A DNA stretch of 64,000 bases, taken from Carettochelys insculpta (taxonomy: Eukaryota > Chordata > Testudines > Carettochelyidae). The stretch spans positions 206,469,298 to 206,533,297 of the forward strand of contig NC_134138.1 in the NCBI RefSeq assembly GCF_033958435.1. The letters are read 5' to 3'. The notes beneath the pieces are model-generated. The model was not told the DNA's origin. It saw only the letters and a list, made by a program, of their open reading frames with translations, and did not search any database. This document shows positions 33,891 through 46,509 of the stretch, in pieces. Within the stretch, counting starts at the first letter, position 1. Each line of letters starts with the position of its first letter. A program made the position numbers and the translations under genes.

Positions 33891-34417
33891 GCTATGCTCT
33901 CCAAAAATACCTACCTATGCAAACTGTGGCACCCTTAAAGACATGCTGAATCCCCGCCTTTGTTCCTGCCCCTGTCATTTACATTGCCTCACACACAATC
34001 AAAGTGTGGCTAAAACTGTAATGAATTAACTGGCTTTAAAACAAAAATGATTCTGTGTGGGACAGATGATAAAGCATTTGCAGCAGGGTTTATTGGTAGA
34101 AGGGCTAAAGGCTTGCTCACTGCCTGTGCCTCTATTCAAACTAAGCTGTGGAGGACAGTGGAGAATACACTAGTGACTCAGACTCTGAGAACAGAATGTT
34201 CCGATCTGGCAACGAACCAAAGGCTTATGATCTTTCTCTTGTTGAACTGCAGCTCTGCTCTCCTCTCCAAAGCTGTCTGCTGCTGGATAGCAAGCAAAAT
34301 TACTGTTGTATCTCTTGAAGGGAGATGTACTGGTGAATCCAATCCACACGTGCAACGCACCAAGGGACAGCTACTGTAGGATGATTCCGTAGCATTCAAT
34401 TAGTGAAAGACCACAGC

Positions 34418-34592
34418 CAATGTTCCCTCTAATTTTTAACATCCATGGGCAGAACAAATTTTATTATGTGCAACCAAGATGTGTGCAGATGTGCACCACA
34501 CGCGGCTGGCTGTGGGCACTCAGCTAATTAGCTGGGCGGCATTTGCATCCCTTCTGGGTGGCCACCCAAGCACTCAGATTGAGGGAACATTG
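34418..34592. mobile_element. hAT MITE, 175 bp, perfect 8-bp target duplication
   Basis: Ends CAATGTTCCCTC and GAGGGAACATTG are perfect 12-bp inverted repeats. They are flanked by ACCACAGC at both 34410-34417 and 34593-34600. Confidence 0.93.
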
Positions 34593-34600
34593 ACCACAGC

Positions 34601-37585
34601 CCTACTATAATGCTTTTACTTGTCACTGTCCTGTGCTTAGTCCATCTCACTTCTGGTTTCTACTTTTATGACCTAATTGTTTGCTCCCCCGTTTTAAAAT
34701 TTTCCCATTTATTTTAATTATCTTTCCTGCAGGCCATCAGATGGAGTAAGCTTTTCTGGTGAGCATTTCCCATTGCTTTCGATTCTGATTTCAACAAAAT
34801 ATTTAAAGGCACAACTTCAAACATTTGTAATATTTTAATCAAGTACAAAAATTCATCTCAGTGGGTGCTAGTTAATTTAAAGTGTTTAAAGGCCAAAAAC
34901 CAAAAGCAAAATTGCAATGGGATAAAAATGATGCAAGTGTAACAGAATCTGCTAATCTGTGCTTTACTTTAGCAGATTTGCAGTCAATCTTCAAGTAATC
35001 TTAAAGGTGATTGCCTTCTGCCAGGGAAGGGGAAGTAGAGGAAAGTGTTGAAACCAGGGAGTTGGATAAGATTCTCAAACAACCCAATTTTCTATGGAAA
35101 ACAAATATCCCAATGAAGGTTTGAGTGGAAATGCTTCCTGTGCAACCTTCAATTCATCCCCGGAAAAGTATAAAGGAAAAAGCTCTGTTAGGCAAAATCT
35201 AATTTTCTGAGGAGTTTTAAATTAACATTTCATTTGCTTGCAGTGGTTAAAAAAAAAACAGAAAAAGAAAAAGTAGGTCAGCGTGTTTCCCTTTGCATGT
35301 CTTTCTGATTCCATTAAAAGTGTCTGTCAGATGACTAACCAACCTTGTAATTCATAGTAAAAGCATGTTTGCAATCAGTTGCACTTTTTGCCAGGGAAAG
35401 GCAGAATTCCATTTAGCTTTAACTTTGAAATTTAGGTATCTGCCTTGAAAACTGAAAGAAAGAATTTCCTCATACTTACTTAAATCCATTTATATCTGCA
35501 ATAAACAACATGTTATGTATTCAGGACACAGAAAGAATTCTGCAGATAATTAAATGCTTATCAGCTTTAGGCACTGCCCGTAGGACTTCAAGATACAGCT
35601 TTCTAAAGTCAGTTTCAGAACCTGCTTTGTATGAGGGCAATAGACTTTTCATTACATACTGAGTTAAAAACTGATGGCTTCCAAAACATGCTAAGAAGTA
35701 TTCTGGAAAAAAGGGGCAAAATTGCTTCAATTAATTTTAGACTTTAACTGTTTAACAGGATGAAGAAGAATCTGTCGTCTTGTGATTTTTCCTTATAACT
35801 CAGGTTGTGTTAGCAACAAAATGCTAACTACCATAAATGCATTAAATTATTTCTATTTCCTATGTGGCAATTTAATTTTTTAAAGTTAAATTATCCCTCA
35901 AATTTTTCTCATGGAAGCTGAAGAAATGAAGTTGAATTGTGCCACTGGCTTTAAGTCAGGCATGTAATACAGACTCAAAATACATCCAACTGGAGGTTAT
36001 TTTTCTAGCACAGCCATCAGACTAGCCTCCTGGCAGGAGGTATTGCAATGTGGTGAGTGGCCACAGACAGCTAGTGAATCATGGTCATGGTGTAGGGCCA
36101 GTTCTATGCTCTGGTGTTGTCAACCACACAAGCCTGCAAATCTTCTGGGAAGAGATTTAGCCAGGCTGTGAGCCTTCTTCCATAATGTAGCCTCCGTTCT
36201 GGCCTCCACCCTTCAGAGCAAGAGCTATGGAGCAGTGATCTGCCAGGGTTCAGTACTAAGATTTATCCAGCCTTCCAACTAATCATAATTGCCTTAACCT
36301 TTTTGTTGGGATGCACAGCCAATGGGATTTTCATGTAAGGGAAAAGGAGAGAGTTGAAAGTGATGGGAGATTCCTCACAATAACTCATAAACAACAGGGT
36401 GCAAGGGCACAGCAATGCTAACTAAAAGGCGGCCTGATTTAGGGAGTTATTTATTTTGTCCTTTGAGGGCTCCTGAACAGGAGCGAAGCCAAATCTACTT
36501 GACCCAGTCAGAGTCCAAAAGCAGAGAAAAAACAGATTCGCAGAACAGGATCACTCTGTTTCACTGCTGTTCTGCTGTAGAGTGATATTTAGCTAATCCC
36601 ATTTTGCATTTTCCTCAGATTGTCTGTATCCAAACAGCACACATCTCTATCACTTCCTCTCAGGGGACTCCATCTAAGCAAGAATGAGCAAAATAGCAGT
36701 GCAACTGGGAGAACTCAGCCTTGGTGGAATGAACAGTGAAGATTATTTAGACTGCCAAGGAATGATGCAGTACAATCAAACACACCAGTGAGAAGTTGGG
36801 TCTGTGTTGACACTGGCTTCCTCAAAGTAGGGGGACTTGTGCAAGGCTTATCCTCTGAGAATATGTCCTCACAGCACTCTCGGATAGCTGCAGGTCAGAT
36901 CTGCAGGAGATTTTGGGAATGGCTCTAGGAACAACTTAATTCATTCCCCATGAAATTGGCAGCTCTAGGCATTGTTTTTAGGCAGACTTGACAACTGTAT
37001 ATGTCATGCTCATCTCCAAGACAGAAGATACAGCCAGATTCATCCCAAACTAGCACATTTCTAAAACATCTACTTTTCTTCTCTTTCCGGCCTCCAAGAG
37101 AACCACATCCAAAATATGGGCACAAAGAAAGAAAAAAACCCACGCAGAGGAGCACAAAGGACACAGATATGGAGAATAGCCAGGAAAACCCAGTGAATAG
37201 CTACAGGAATATACACTTACATGGCACTGTGGGGCCAAGAAAGGAGAGATGTGTCAATGATTCAGTTACCCCAAGCACCTGAGCAAACATCATAGGCTTG
37301 AAAGAGTGCCAAAGCACTGAGCTAAGCACGTGAGCCCTGAAACAAGGCTGAGAAAGTCACAGGACTGGACGCTGACAGTCTCAAGGGAGCCAAGTTGGGC
37401 ACAAGGCTTAAAAACAAAGTCACTGAAGTCAGTGCAAAAAGAGCCAGGTCCTGAAGGAGCAAGGAAGCCCAAAGAAATCAGGTTCACATTTCAGAGCCAA
37501 GCACTGAAACAGGTATTCCAGACTGAACCAATTTAATACATTATAGTAGGAAACCAAGAGAGCAGGTAGATCAACCACAAGGATA
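34601..37585. other. Intron without recognised elements
   Basis: AT-rich sequence. The minus-strand open frame at 35521-35730 has no recognisable family, start context or splice frame and is treated as chance. Confidence 0.45.
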
Positions 37586-37593
37586 CTGAGAGC

Positions 37594-37801
37594 CAGTGTG
37601 CCCTGGAAGATGTGCACTTTTGCAGGTGCTCAAGAGAGATTCAAATGCGACCCAGCTGATTAGCAGAATGCCAACAGCCAGGTGGTGTTTTTTTGTTTGT
37701 TTCTACTGGTGGCGCAAATAAATTTGTGTGCAAATAAATTTATTCAGCACAAGGATGGAAAAATATCCACACATAGATGGAAAATCTTAGAGGGAAAATT
37801 G
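37594..37801. mobile_element. hAT MITE related to 34418, 8-bp duplication with one mismatch
   Basis: Ends CAGTGTGCCCT and AGAGGGAAAATTG are a decayed form of the CAATGTTCCCTC repeat. They are flanked by CTGAGAGC (37586-37593) and CTGAAAGC (37802-37809). The interior is shared with the fragment at 1340. Confidence 0.75.
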
Positions 37802-38095
37802 CTGAAAGCCCAAAATTGTGGTTGATTTAAAAAAATAGATGGGCAGCCAAAGACTCCCAAGTCACTTCCCACTGAAAATTCTTTTACTTCAAAATCTGAA
37901 CCTCCAGAATCTTCCAACTGGAGGGCCTCAGCTTTGTCTAGGGGAAAAAAAAACCCACCAACAAAAGCTCCACTGTTGCCTGCAGGTAAAAACATCCATT
38001 TTACCACAGGCTACTGATTTTGAAAGAACTGGTTAAAACGTGTAGTGAAAGAAAAAACCTGTGCATAGTAGAGGGGAAGCAAAAAATTCTTTATA

Positions 38096-38748
38096 CAGTA
38101 AACCATTGAAATGTGTGATTTCGAGTTGCACTTAACTCACATTAAAGCAACTTAAGCGCAACTCAAAATCCCGCTCCCCCCAGCGCTGGCTCACCTCCCC
38201 GCAGTCCTGCGCAGCCCAGTTCAAATCCCCTGGCCCCCGTTCAATGCCCCCCCGGCTCACCACTCCCACATGCAGCTCCACGCAACACCCCCACCCACAC
38301 ACACACCCCCGAATCAAGCACAGCTCCGGCTCACCACTCCCATGCCCGGCTCTGGCTCAACATGCTCCCTGCGCCTACCTCTGGGTCAACTCCTCCGGCC
38401 TTGACTCAAACTGCCCATGCATGGCTCCAGCTCAACCCTCCGGAGGGCCATGTGGCCCCTAGCTCAACTCCACCCCCTGCCCTCCCCTGCAGCCCTAAGC
38501 CACCCCAGGCTTAACTCCCCTGCCTCCTCCCATGGCCCCAACCCACCGCCAGGCTTAACCCTCCCTAACTTCCCCACCCAACCCCAGGACTTACCTTTCA
38601 AAAGGAGCTGAGGGTGCTTCTGCTGCTTCCCTGGTTGCAGAACATGTGTTCTGCTGGGGAAAAAAGCCACCCCTGACTTATGCCAAAAAATTTGAGTTAT
38701 GCAAGGGTGCGTGGGAGCACAACCCTCGCATAACTCGAGGAACAACTG
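38096..38748. mobile_element. pogo/Tigger-like element, 653 bp, TA target site
   Basis: Left CAGTAAACCATTGAAATGTG. The right end in reverse complement is CAGTTGTTCCTCGAGTTATG. Both are flanked by TA (38094-38095, 38749-38750). The left hairpin 'gagttgcacttaactcac' / 'agcaacttaagcgcaactc' matches the module at 20258. The C-rich interior (38170-38600) explains proline-rich open frames. Confidence 0.72.
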
Positions 38749-38864
38749 TATATGCTCTGATCAAACATAATTCCCTTAAGAAAGGATGGTCTTTGGAGTT
38801 TGGCAAATTCAAATCTATTCCTCACTGCCCAAAAAACCTACTCTGTCATCTTGGATAAATATAT

Positions 38865-39000
38865 CTCCTCTCTCTGTCTTCATTTTCCCTTCTACAAAAA
38901 CAGGAATAGTAATAACTCATAGTAGCAAATTATTGCTTAATTCATTAATGTTTGCAGAACACTTTGAGATAATTAGATAAAAGACTCTATGGAAGTACAA
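38865..39000 (+). repeat. L3/CR1-like ancient LINE 3' end
   Basis: 'ctctctgtcttcattttccc', 'aacaggaatagtaataactc' and 'gcagaacactttgagataat' followed by 'taaaagactctatggaagta' reproduce the layout of ancient L3-type 3' ends. Confidence 0.55.
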
Positions 39001-39914
39001 AGTGCCTTTTCACATTTCACCTGTACTGCACGAAAAGAGTATAATTTTCATAAGAACTCAGTGTTACTTACCCTGTACAACAGGAAATCCTGGGCATGGG
39101 CCAAAGGCAGGCTTTATAATACAAAACATCAAATCACCTTATATTCTCCCCTCCCTCCCCAAAGATCACTGCATATTTCAGAGGTAATCTGGGTACAGCA
39201 GTGATGTAATTAAAATTCTCTGTGATTCTTTTGAGTGTACAAATTTAATAAAAAATCCTACTAAAAATATGGGAAAGATTCACATTTACTACTGGCATGG
39301 ACTAGGATTCATGCTAGATACAAACAAATGCTGCACACACACAGTATACAAGATCAAACAAATTTTGTCTCTGTGGCAATGCCAAGACTGAGGCAAACAG
39401 CACTGAAGGGATCACAGTGGCAGTGATTTCTTAAATGACAATCAGAATCTGTGGTCAATCTCTATGTGAGCCTAGCAGAAATGCGTCGCTCATGCTTACT
39501 CACTTCTCAAAGAAAGCAAGAGCTCGTAGGAAGCAAATAAGTTTTTAAAATGTTGATGATATTAAAAGAAAAGGAGCCCTGGCCTATCATTTCTTCTTCT
39601 ATTTAAAATGAATGGCTCTTACTGTTTCACTTGACAAAGAAGTGGGATACTGGGAAAACTGGAACAGAAAATTAAAGGAAACAGAGTTTTAAAGGAGGAG
39701 AGAAAGAAAAACTCATTCTAGAACCAGACTGGCATGCCCTGCAGCATATACTGGCCCTTTTCCCCTGGGCTTTACTGCTGAGGTGTGGCTTACAGAACTG
39801 CAGTCTGACCGATCTCATTTCCCCTGGGCTCTGAACACTAGCTCTGCTCTCAGTTTTTACAGTCTCTATCGTTCTTTCTTGTCCAAGTTAAACAGCAAGA
39901 ACTTAACTCTGCCT

Positions 39915-40365
39915 GGCTACGTATACACTAGCCCAAATCTCCAAAATGGTCATGCAAATGACCATCTGGAAGATTACTAATGAGGCGATGAAATGCATAT
40001 TCAGTGCCTCATTAGCATGCCAGAGGCCGCGGCTCTTCAAAATTGATGCTTACTGCTGCCACGTGGCTCATCCAGACGGGGCTCCTTTTCGAAAGGACCC
40101 CAGGAACTTCAAAATCCCCTTATTCCTATCAGTCTTATTCCTACCAGCAGATAGGAATAAGGGAATTTCAAAGTTCCTGGGGTGCTTTCAAAAGGGACCC
40201 CCATCTGGACAAGCCACGTGGCAGCAAAAAGCAGCAATTTCAAAGAGCCATGGCCAGCGGCATGCTAATGAGGCACTGAATATGCATTTCATCACCTTAT
40301 TAGTAACCTTCTAAATTGCTATTTGCATGGCCATTTCGAAGATTTGGGCTAGTTTAGACACAGCC
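39915..40365. mobile_element. Palindromic Harbinger-like MITE, 451 bp
   Basis: Termini GGCTACGTATACACTAGCCC and GGGCTAGTTTAGACACAGCC, flanked by CCT (39912-39914, 40366-40368). The two halves are inverted copies centred near 40140. Paired markers include CTCATTAGCATGCC / GGCATGCTAATGAG and 'ccccttattcctatc' / 'gataggaataaggg'. An older relative of 60357, with more mismatches. Confidence 0.85.
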
Positions 40366-40828
40366 CCTGTGGGCCCCTGCCCCTGTTTGCAGCAGCAAAG
40401 GATTTCCCTCACATTTTCTTTTGTGCTAACAATTGATTTTTATGTGTGTTCAGCAACACCTCCTCACCCTTTCCCTGACCTGCTTTCCAACCCAGACTTA
40501 AGAACACATGGCAGGGGTAATGGGGCACCAAAAGCTCAATGTGGCAGTTGGCAAAAAGAAACATGGGAATTGGGCCAAGTGTTGTTGAGCCTTCAATTCC
40601 TAACTCATACAATTACATTTCTTCTCTCTCTAAATGTTGCGACATCACCACATGACGGGTTAAAGTTACTAATATCCACCATGAGGTAGTACTTGAAAAT
40701 CAATGAATGAAGATATGGAAGATTATAGCACAATTTACTTTTCCTCAACATTTAAGAAACTAATGCTCTGACTAATTATCAAATTCTGCCCTGACCTGAG
40801 CCAGATTCAAGAGTCACATTGTGACAGA

Positions 40829-42695
40829 GGCTGTGTCTCCACTACGAGATAAATTCGAATTTATTTATATCGAATTTCTAACCCTAGAATTTATAAGTTC
40901 GAATTTGACCATCCTCACTTCCCACATGCTCCCCACAAAGTTGAGTCATTGCTGCCATAAACACATTGGCTAACATCAACTGTTGCAGTAGTGCATTGTG
41001 GGAAGCTATCCCACAGTTCCCTCATCCCTGTAGCATTCTGGGTATGCTCACTGGTCTTGACGTCATCTTCCCCAATTGCATTTTCCTCACTCCCCTCCCG
41101 ATCCCTGGAAATAATGCAGAGACCCTCAAAGTTAGAAGAAAGAGGACAGAAAAGTCTAGGAAAAAAGAATTTTTATTTTCCCCCCACATTACATTGCCAA
41201 CACGGGTGCAGTGAATGTATTCTCAACTGGCCATCCACTTGTCCCACTTCCCATCATTGCATGCATGTGATCCCTGAAAATAATGAAGGGGCCCGGACTG
41301 TTTTTTAAAGTGAGAAGGAAGGGGTTAGGAAAGTGTAAGAAAAAGGAATTTTTGGTTTTCCCCTTCACTATACTGGTATTGGAAAGAGCCTTTGGCGTTC
41401 CCGTGCATTATAAGGCTTTCGTGCAACGAGTGTGTTCTCAACTGGCCATCCACTGAGTATCCCACCTCCTACCACTGCACGCATGGGATCCCTGAAAATA
41501 ACGCAGGAGCCTGGCCTGTTTTTTAAAGTGAAAAGAAAGAGGATAGAAAAGGCCAGGAAAAAAAGAATTTTTGGTTTCCCTCTGGCGGCAGCATGCCCTG
41601 GGTATGGGCGAATGCAGGGGTGCAGTGGGGGGCCAGTTGAAGTGGTCCTTCCTCATGGCAGCAACCAAACTCCGAATTTCTTAGCTGCCGGGGTAGACTT
41701 TTCCCTGGCAGCAGCAAGCCCCAGTATGGGCCAAGGGGGACTGATTCAATGGAGGGCCAATTGAGGTGGTCCTTCCCCAGTGGCAGCAAGCCCCTTAGCA
41801 GCCAGGGGAGACTTCTCCCCAGTGACAGCAAGCGCTGGTATGGGTTGGGGGTGGGGGGATCCCAGGGTGACAGCAAAGTCCCCATTATCTTAACCACCAT
41901 TAGAGACCTCCCCATGGAAGCAGCAAAGCCCATAACAATTTTCCCATCCTTGGAGCCCTAAATGCATGACTGGCAGCATTGTCAGCACCGAACAGCAGAC
42001 ACATACTTTTATTGGGTTGGGGGCTACCCACATGATGTGGCTGAGTGTGCGAAAGACCCAGACTGTGTGGTGCCAGTGGTGGAGGCAAAGGGGTTCGCAC
42101 ACAAATGTAAACCACTGAGAAGAAGTTTCTTGGCATGTTATGCAAGCACGACCCCCAGCACAGCCTTGTTGACACCTGGTATGGCGGGGCATGGGCTGGT
42201 GCCAGGCAGCACAGAAAAAATTAGCAAGTGTACAGACAGAGTCGAAAGCTCTCTGCAGGGGCTATTAGAATGGGTACATGCACCCACCATGCTCATAGCA
42301 TAGAAAGAAAGAAAGACAGACATTTCTCAGGCTGTCATACTAACATGAGCCCACAGCTAAAGGCTTGCTGCTCTCACTTGAAATTCACAGTCTTCCTGTT
42401 ACTGCAGAGCAGAGGCCAGGGTGCAGCACTGAGACGGACATTGTGGGTTACGTATGGAACACTTCTGCAGGCTAACACATTCGCTTTTGAGACATGGTGC
42501 TTTCATACTTACCTTTTATCGAACTTCTGAATTTGAGCTTGATGCTATACCCATCAAGTAACTGCGATTTTGTGACCTTGAGATTAGTGCACCCGAAATC
42601 GAGCTAATGGTGTTTGCAGTGAAGACAGTCAGTCATATGGTAATATCGAGCAAACTGCCTTAAATTTGACTTTATCTCATAATATAGACGCAGTC
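40829..42695. mobile_element. 1.87-kb non-autonomous DNA element with Harbinger-like ends
   Basis: The left end GGCTGTGTCTCCACTACGAG and the right end in reverse complement, GACTGCGTCTATATTATGAG, both continue into ATAAAKTCRAATTT. Flanking triplets are AGA and TGA, so the target duplication is decayed or absent. The interior holds tandem repeats but no recognisable protein. Confidence 0.7.
41100..41590. repeat. Three degenerate tandem units inside the 1.87-kb element
   Basis: The order 'ccctgaaaataa', 'agaaagaggacagaaaagtc', 'aaaaaagaatttttggtttt', then 'ttctcaactggccatccact' recurs near 41104, 41271 and 41490. Spacing is about 165-220 bp. Further imperfect 'gcagcaagcccc...tatggg' units follow to about 41880. 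Confidence 0.75.
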
Positions 42696-42699
42696 TGAG

Positions 42700-44365
42700 T
42701 TAGAAATTAGAGGGGAATTTCCTTAGGTCACACAGCTAAAGGTGCCTAGAAAACTTTTCAGACAGCGAGTTAAATAAAAAAATAATTTTTGTGATTTCTT
42801 TAGCCATTTATTATTTGCCACCTGAAACATTTCCTGAAACACAGCGAGCTGCAAATGAATTCATGGGCTATTAATCTGCTGTCCATGGCATAGGAGAAAA
42901 TGCATTAGCTGAACTGATGCAATTGCTGATATTATATAACCATCTCCACAGAACCTAGAGTAAATTATAACTAACAACATTTAATCTAAGTTGCTCCTTT
43001 AAACATTAAAACTGGCATTAAAAATGGTGCAAAAATCAGAAGGAAAGAAAATAAAAGTGAGACAGATTTCTGAGAAAACAGAGAGATCTGTTTCTCTGAA
43101 GACATTAAAACACCTCAGTAGCGAAGATGTTTGATTAACCATAGGATACAATCTGTAGCCAGCAGAACTCTGCTGCTCGCTACATCCCAATTTTAATTTA
43201 ATATAAAACATTCCATTATTCGTTTTCAGCAACACACCAGTATCTGTAGTATGTGACTGACCTTGATATTGGACTATTGTGTTTTTAAACAAATTCAACT
43301 AAGGTACTGTGTTCTCAAACACATGAAACACACACTTGTGCTTTCTCTTCCCAAAACCGCTCCACCCTGGGGATACAGAAATGTCTGGGGCTTGCTTTGC
43401 TCTGCCCACGCAATTTCATAGATTGAAGAATCTGATTTGTGTGTCTTGGTTTGAGTTTCCCCTGCTTTTCTTCTGCTCAAATTCTTCCCTTCAGTGAAAT
43501 TATCACAATTAGGATTTGTCATCTTCAGAGCACTTTGCAAACATACATTAGTTCTCCCAAAACTTCACTGAGGTTGTCATCCACCTTTTACGCATGGGAG
43601 GAAGGAGGATGATTGGCTGGCCAAAGAGGACGGAGGAGGCAAACATTCTCAGCTGAGGGTAGGAAATCAGGAGGTTTTGGCTCCCACTCCAGAGCTTAGA
43701 TCACACAACTCTTGAGATCTGAATCGAAATCTCATTCTTGTTGAAAAAAAAATGCAGTTTAGTTTGCAGCCCTTCCCCACCACTTTAGAAGTCCACTCTG
43801 TTCCAAAGCAGCTTTTGAGAACATGCTCAGAGACACATGTACCCCTAAATATTGAAAGGCGTGGACTTCTACAATTATGTGAGTAAAAAGGGAGGGAGGT
43901 TGTGTTTTTAAATGCAGTAGATTCTCCACTTCATAGTAACGTTACCTCCCCAAGGGAAGTTAATTGTAAGCAGATTCACAAAGCTACACATGGGACAAGT
44001 CTGGAGAGAGACCAGGGATCAGCAACTACAACAGGTGAATACTATGACTTAAAGCCTTCCCACTAAAAGGTCTGGGAAGACCAGCAGCTGCCATGCAGAG
44101 CTGAGAAGGATGCTTATGAAAAGCAGTTACCTACAAAATGGGAATGGAAGGAGTTCTGGATATTCCAGATTTGTACTAAGGGGGATATATTTCACATGAA
44201 TAAGGCAGTTTCTCCGGGATTCTGCTTGAAAAAGCCCACTGTTGAAGCATTGTTACTCTAGTTCCTGCCTGCTCCATAACTACAACACTCATGGCATGCC
44301 TATGCTACTTCCAGGGCAATACCTGCCCACGAATGCAGACTGGAATGTGCCTTGTTCCCAACATC
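42700..44365. other. Intron; MIR-like trace at about 43525-43600, otherwise nothing recognised
   Basis: 'agagcactttgcaaacatac' and 'gaggttgtcatccacctttt' recall a MIR core in the expected order. No other feature was recognised. Confidence 0.4.
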
Positions 44366-44368
44366 TGA

Positions 44369-45078
44369 AGCTGCGTCTACACGTGCACGCTACTTCGAAG
44401 TAGCGGCAGTAACTTCGAAATAGCGCCCGTCACGTCTACACGTGTTGGGCGCTATTTCGAAGTTGAAATCGACGTTAGGCGGCGAGACGTCGAAGTCGCT
44501 AACCCCATGAGGGGATGGGAATAGCGCCCTACTTCGACGTTCAACATCGAAGTAGGGACGTGTAGACGATCCGCGTCCCGCAACATCGAAATAGCGGGGT
44601 CCTCCATGGCGGCCATCAGCTGGGGGGTTGAGAGATACTCTCTCTCCAGCCCTTGCGGGGCTCTGTGGTCACCGTGGGCAGCAGCCCTTAGCCCAGGGCT
44701 TCTGGCTGCTGCTGCTGCAGCTGGGGGTCCGTGCTGCATATACAGGGTCTGCAACTAGTTGTTGGCTCTGTGTATCTTGCACTGTTTAATGAAAGTGTGT
44801 CTGGGAGGGGCCCTTTAAGGGAGCGACTTGCTGTTGAGTCCGCCCCGTGACCCTGTCTGCAGCTGTGCCTGGCTCCCTTATTTCGATGTGTGCTACTTTG
44901 GCGTGTAGACGTTCCCTCACTGTGCCTATTTCGATGTTGGGCTGAGCAACGTCGAAGATGAACATCGACGTTGCCAGCCCTGGAGGACGTGTAGACGTTA
45001 TTCATCGAAATAGACTATTTCGATGTCGCAACATCGAAATAAGCTATTTCGAAGTTGGGTGCACGTGTAGACGTAGCC
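44369..45078. mobile_element. Non-autonomous Harbinger element, 710 bp, copy B
   Basis: Ends AGCTGCGTCTACACGTGCAC and GTGCACGTGTAGACGTAGCC, flanked by TGA (44366-44368, 45079-45081). Same length and orientation as copy A at 18103, with about nine base differences and no indel by eye. Confidence 0.92.
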
Positions 45079-45391
45079 TGAGTGTCCCGCAGGATGATAC
45101 CTCAACATTAACATGAATGTCATGTAGTAATAAGGCAGAGGTGAGTTTCCTGAAGTTTCACCAGATAACAAGACACGGTCAATCAGATGGCTCTTTGCTG
45201 GGTCGCGGGTCCCAGTCCTGTGCTATGTGACATGATTACAGTCTCTTAGTGTCACATTGTAAAAAAAATTGTTGAGATCTATTTTTAAGAAGATCTAAAA
45301 GAAAGTCCTTGAATGACATACATGAATGAGCTAACGAATTACACTCCCTGCTGGTGTTTGGGTCATCACCCCGCTTTCTCACACATCACTA

Positions 45392-45718
45392 CAGGTTGAA
45401 CTGCTCCAGTCTGGCACTCTCTCATTTGGCAACATCCATAACTCGGCATGATTTTAAATAGCTAGATGACCACTTATCATGGGTGTGGCCAAGTTGCCCG
45501 TTGTCCCATAAAGTTTTTTTACAGCCTCCAGTTCTGGCTCTCAGTGTTCTGTGCTGTTACTTAGCTGTAATTTACCACCAACTGTCTTTTAAGAGCCCAG
45601 TAAGCAGTGGAAGTGTTGGTAAAGGTGCTAGACAACATTGATCTCCTCTGGCCTGGCAAATTCTCTAGACCGGCACTGGTCAGGGCCCTAGGGTGCCGGA
45701 CTAGAGAGGTTCACCCTG
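45392..45718. mobile_element. pogo/Tigger-like MITE, 327 bp
   Basis: Left CAGGTTGAACTGCTCCAGTC. The right end in reverse complement is CAGGGTGAACCTCTCTAGTC. The left flank is TA and the right flank CA (45719-45720, probably a decayed TA). Confidence 0.8.
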
Positions 45719-45832
45719 CAGAACATGTTTCTGTTCACGCACTGTGTGATCTTGCATATCAGGCTCAAACAACATAACCAATCCCTAATGTACTACACAC
45801 TAGAAAGGCCTGGTTGGTTCCATTGTACAGCT

Positions 45833-46198
45833 CAGGGGTCAGCAACCCTCAGGAGGGGTGCCAAGAGTGATACACAAGCTGATTTTCATTGACAAGCGAG
45901 GAGGGAGCTCAGCCCTGCCCCTCCTCCCCCATGCAGCTGGGAGCTTGCTCAAAGCTATATTGCCTGTGGATTAACAAAAGACCAGTTAATGACCGTTACT
46001 TAATTAGTTAATAAAAGACCAGCTAACGCTACCAACCCCACTTAAATGGTAAAGCTCTGCATCTTTAGTTGTTTATTAATCAAGCTCTTGTAAGCAGGAC
46101 TATTAGTGACTTTAAAAAGTAACACCAGCACTGGGACCATATACAGAGGTCAAAAAGTCAAATTTCAGCACTCTGCATCAGAAAGGTTGCTGACCCCG
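45833..46198. mobile_element. hAT MITE with 8-bp target duplication
   Basis: The left end CAGGGGTCAGCAACC is inverted at the right as GGTTGCTGACCCCG. Flanks are GTACAGCT (45825-45832) and GTATAGCT (46199-46206), a 7/8 match. Confidence 0.83.
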
Positions 46199-46404
46199 GT
46201 ATAGCTGTAGGCATTGGAGACTCTGAATCCATGATCCGAGCTCATATCTTCCCAAAGCAGCATGGTCCCCTGGATAAAAGTACTCAGCTGGTACTCATGA
46301 GATCTTGGTTCAGTTCGAGGTTCTGTTTCCTGACTGGCTATAATACAATGAAAAATAATTTCTCTTTTTCTGTGTCTGTTTACCCTCCCATATTATTTCT
46401 GTTA

Positions 46405-46505
46405 AGAATGTAAATTCTATGGGACTGGGACATGTTTCATCATGTATTTGCTCACATAATGGAGCCCAGTCTGATAGTCTCACTATCATAACACAAATAA
46501 ATGTG
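46405..46505 (+). repeat. Ancient retroposon 3'-end remnant
   Basis: 'gaatgtaaattctatgggac' leading to 'cataacacaaataaa' matches the 31198 and 54776 remnants in plan. Confidence 0.35.
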
Positions 46506-46509
46506 TAGG

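Noticed and set aside
35521..35730. 69-codon minus-strand frame with protein-like composition
   Set aside because: No recognised family, no plausible exon borders in RARB phase, and isolated in AT-rich intron.
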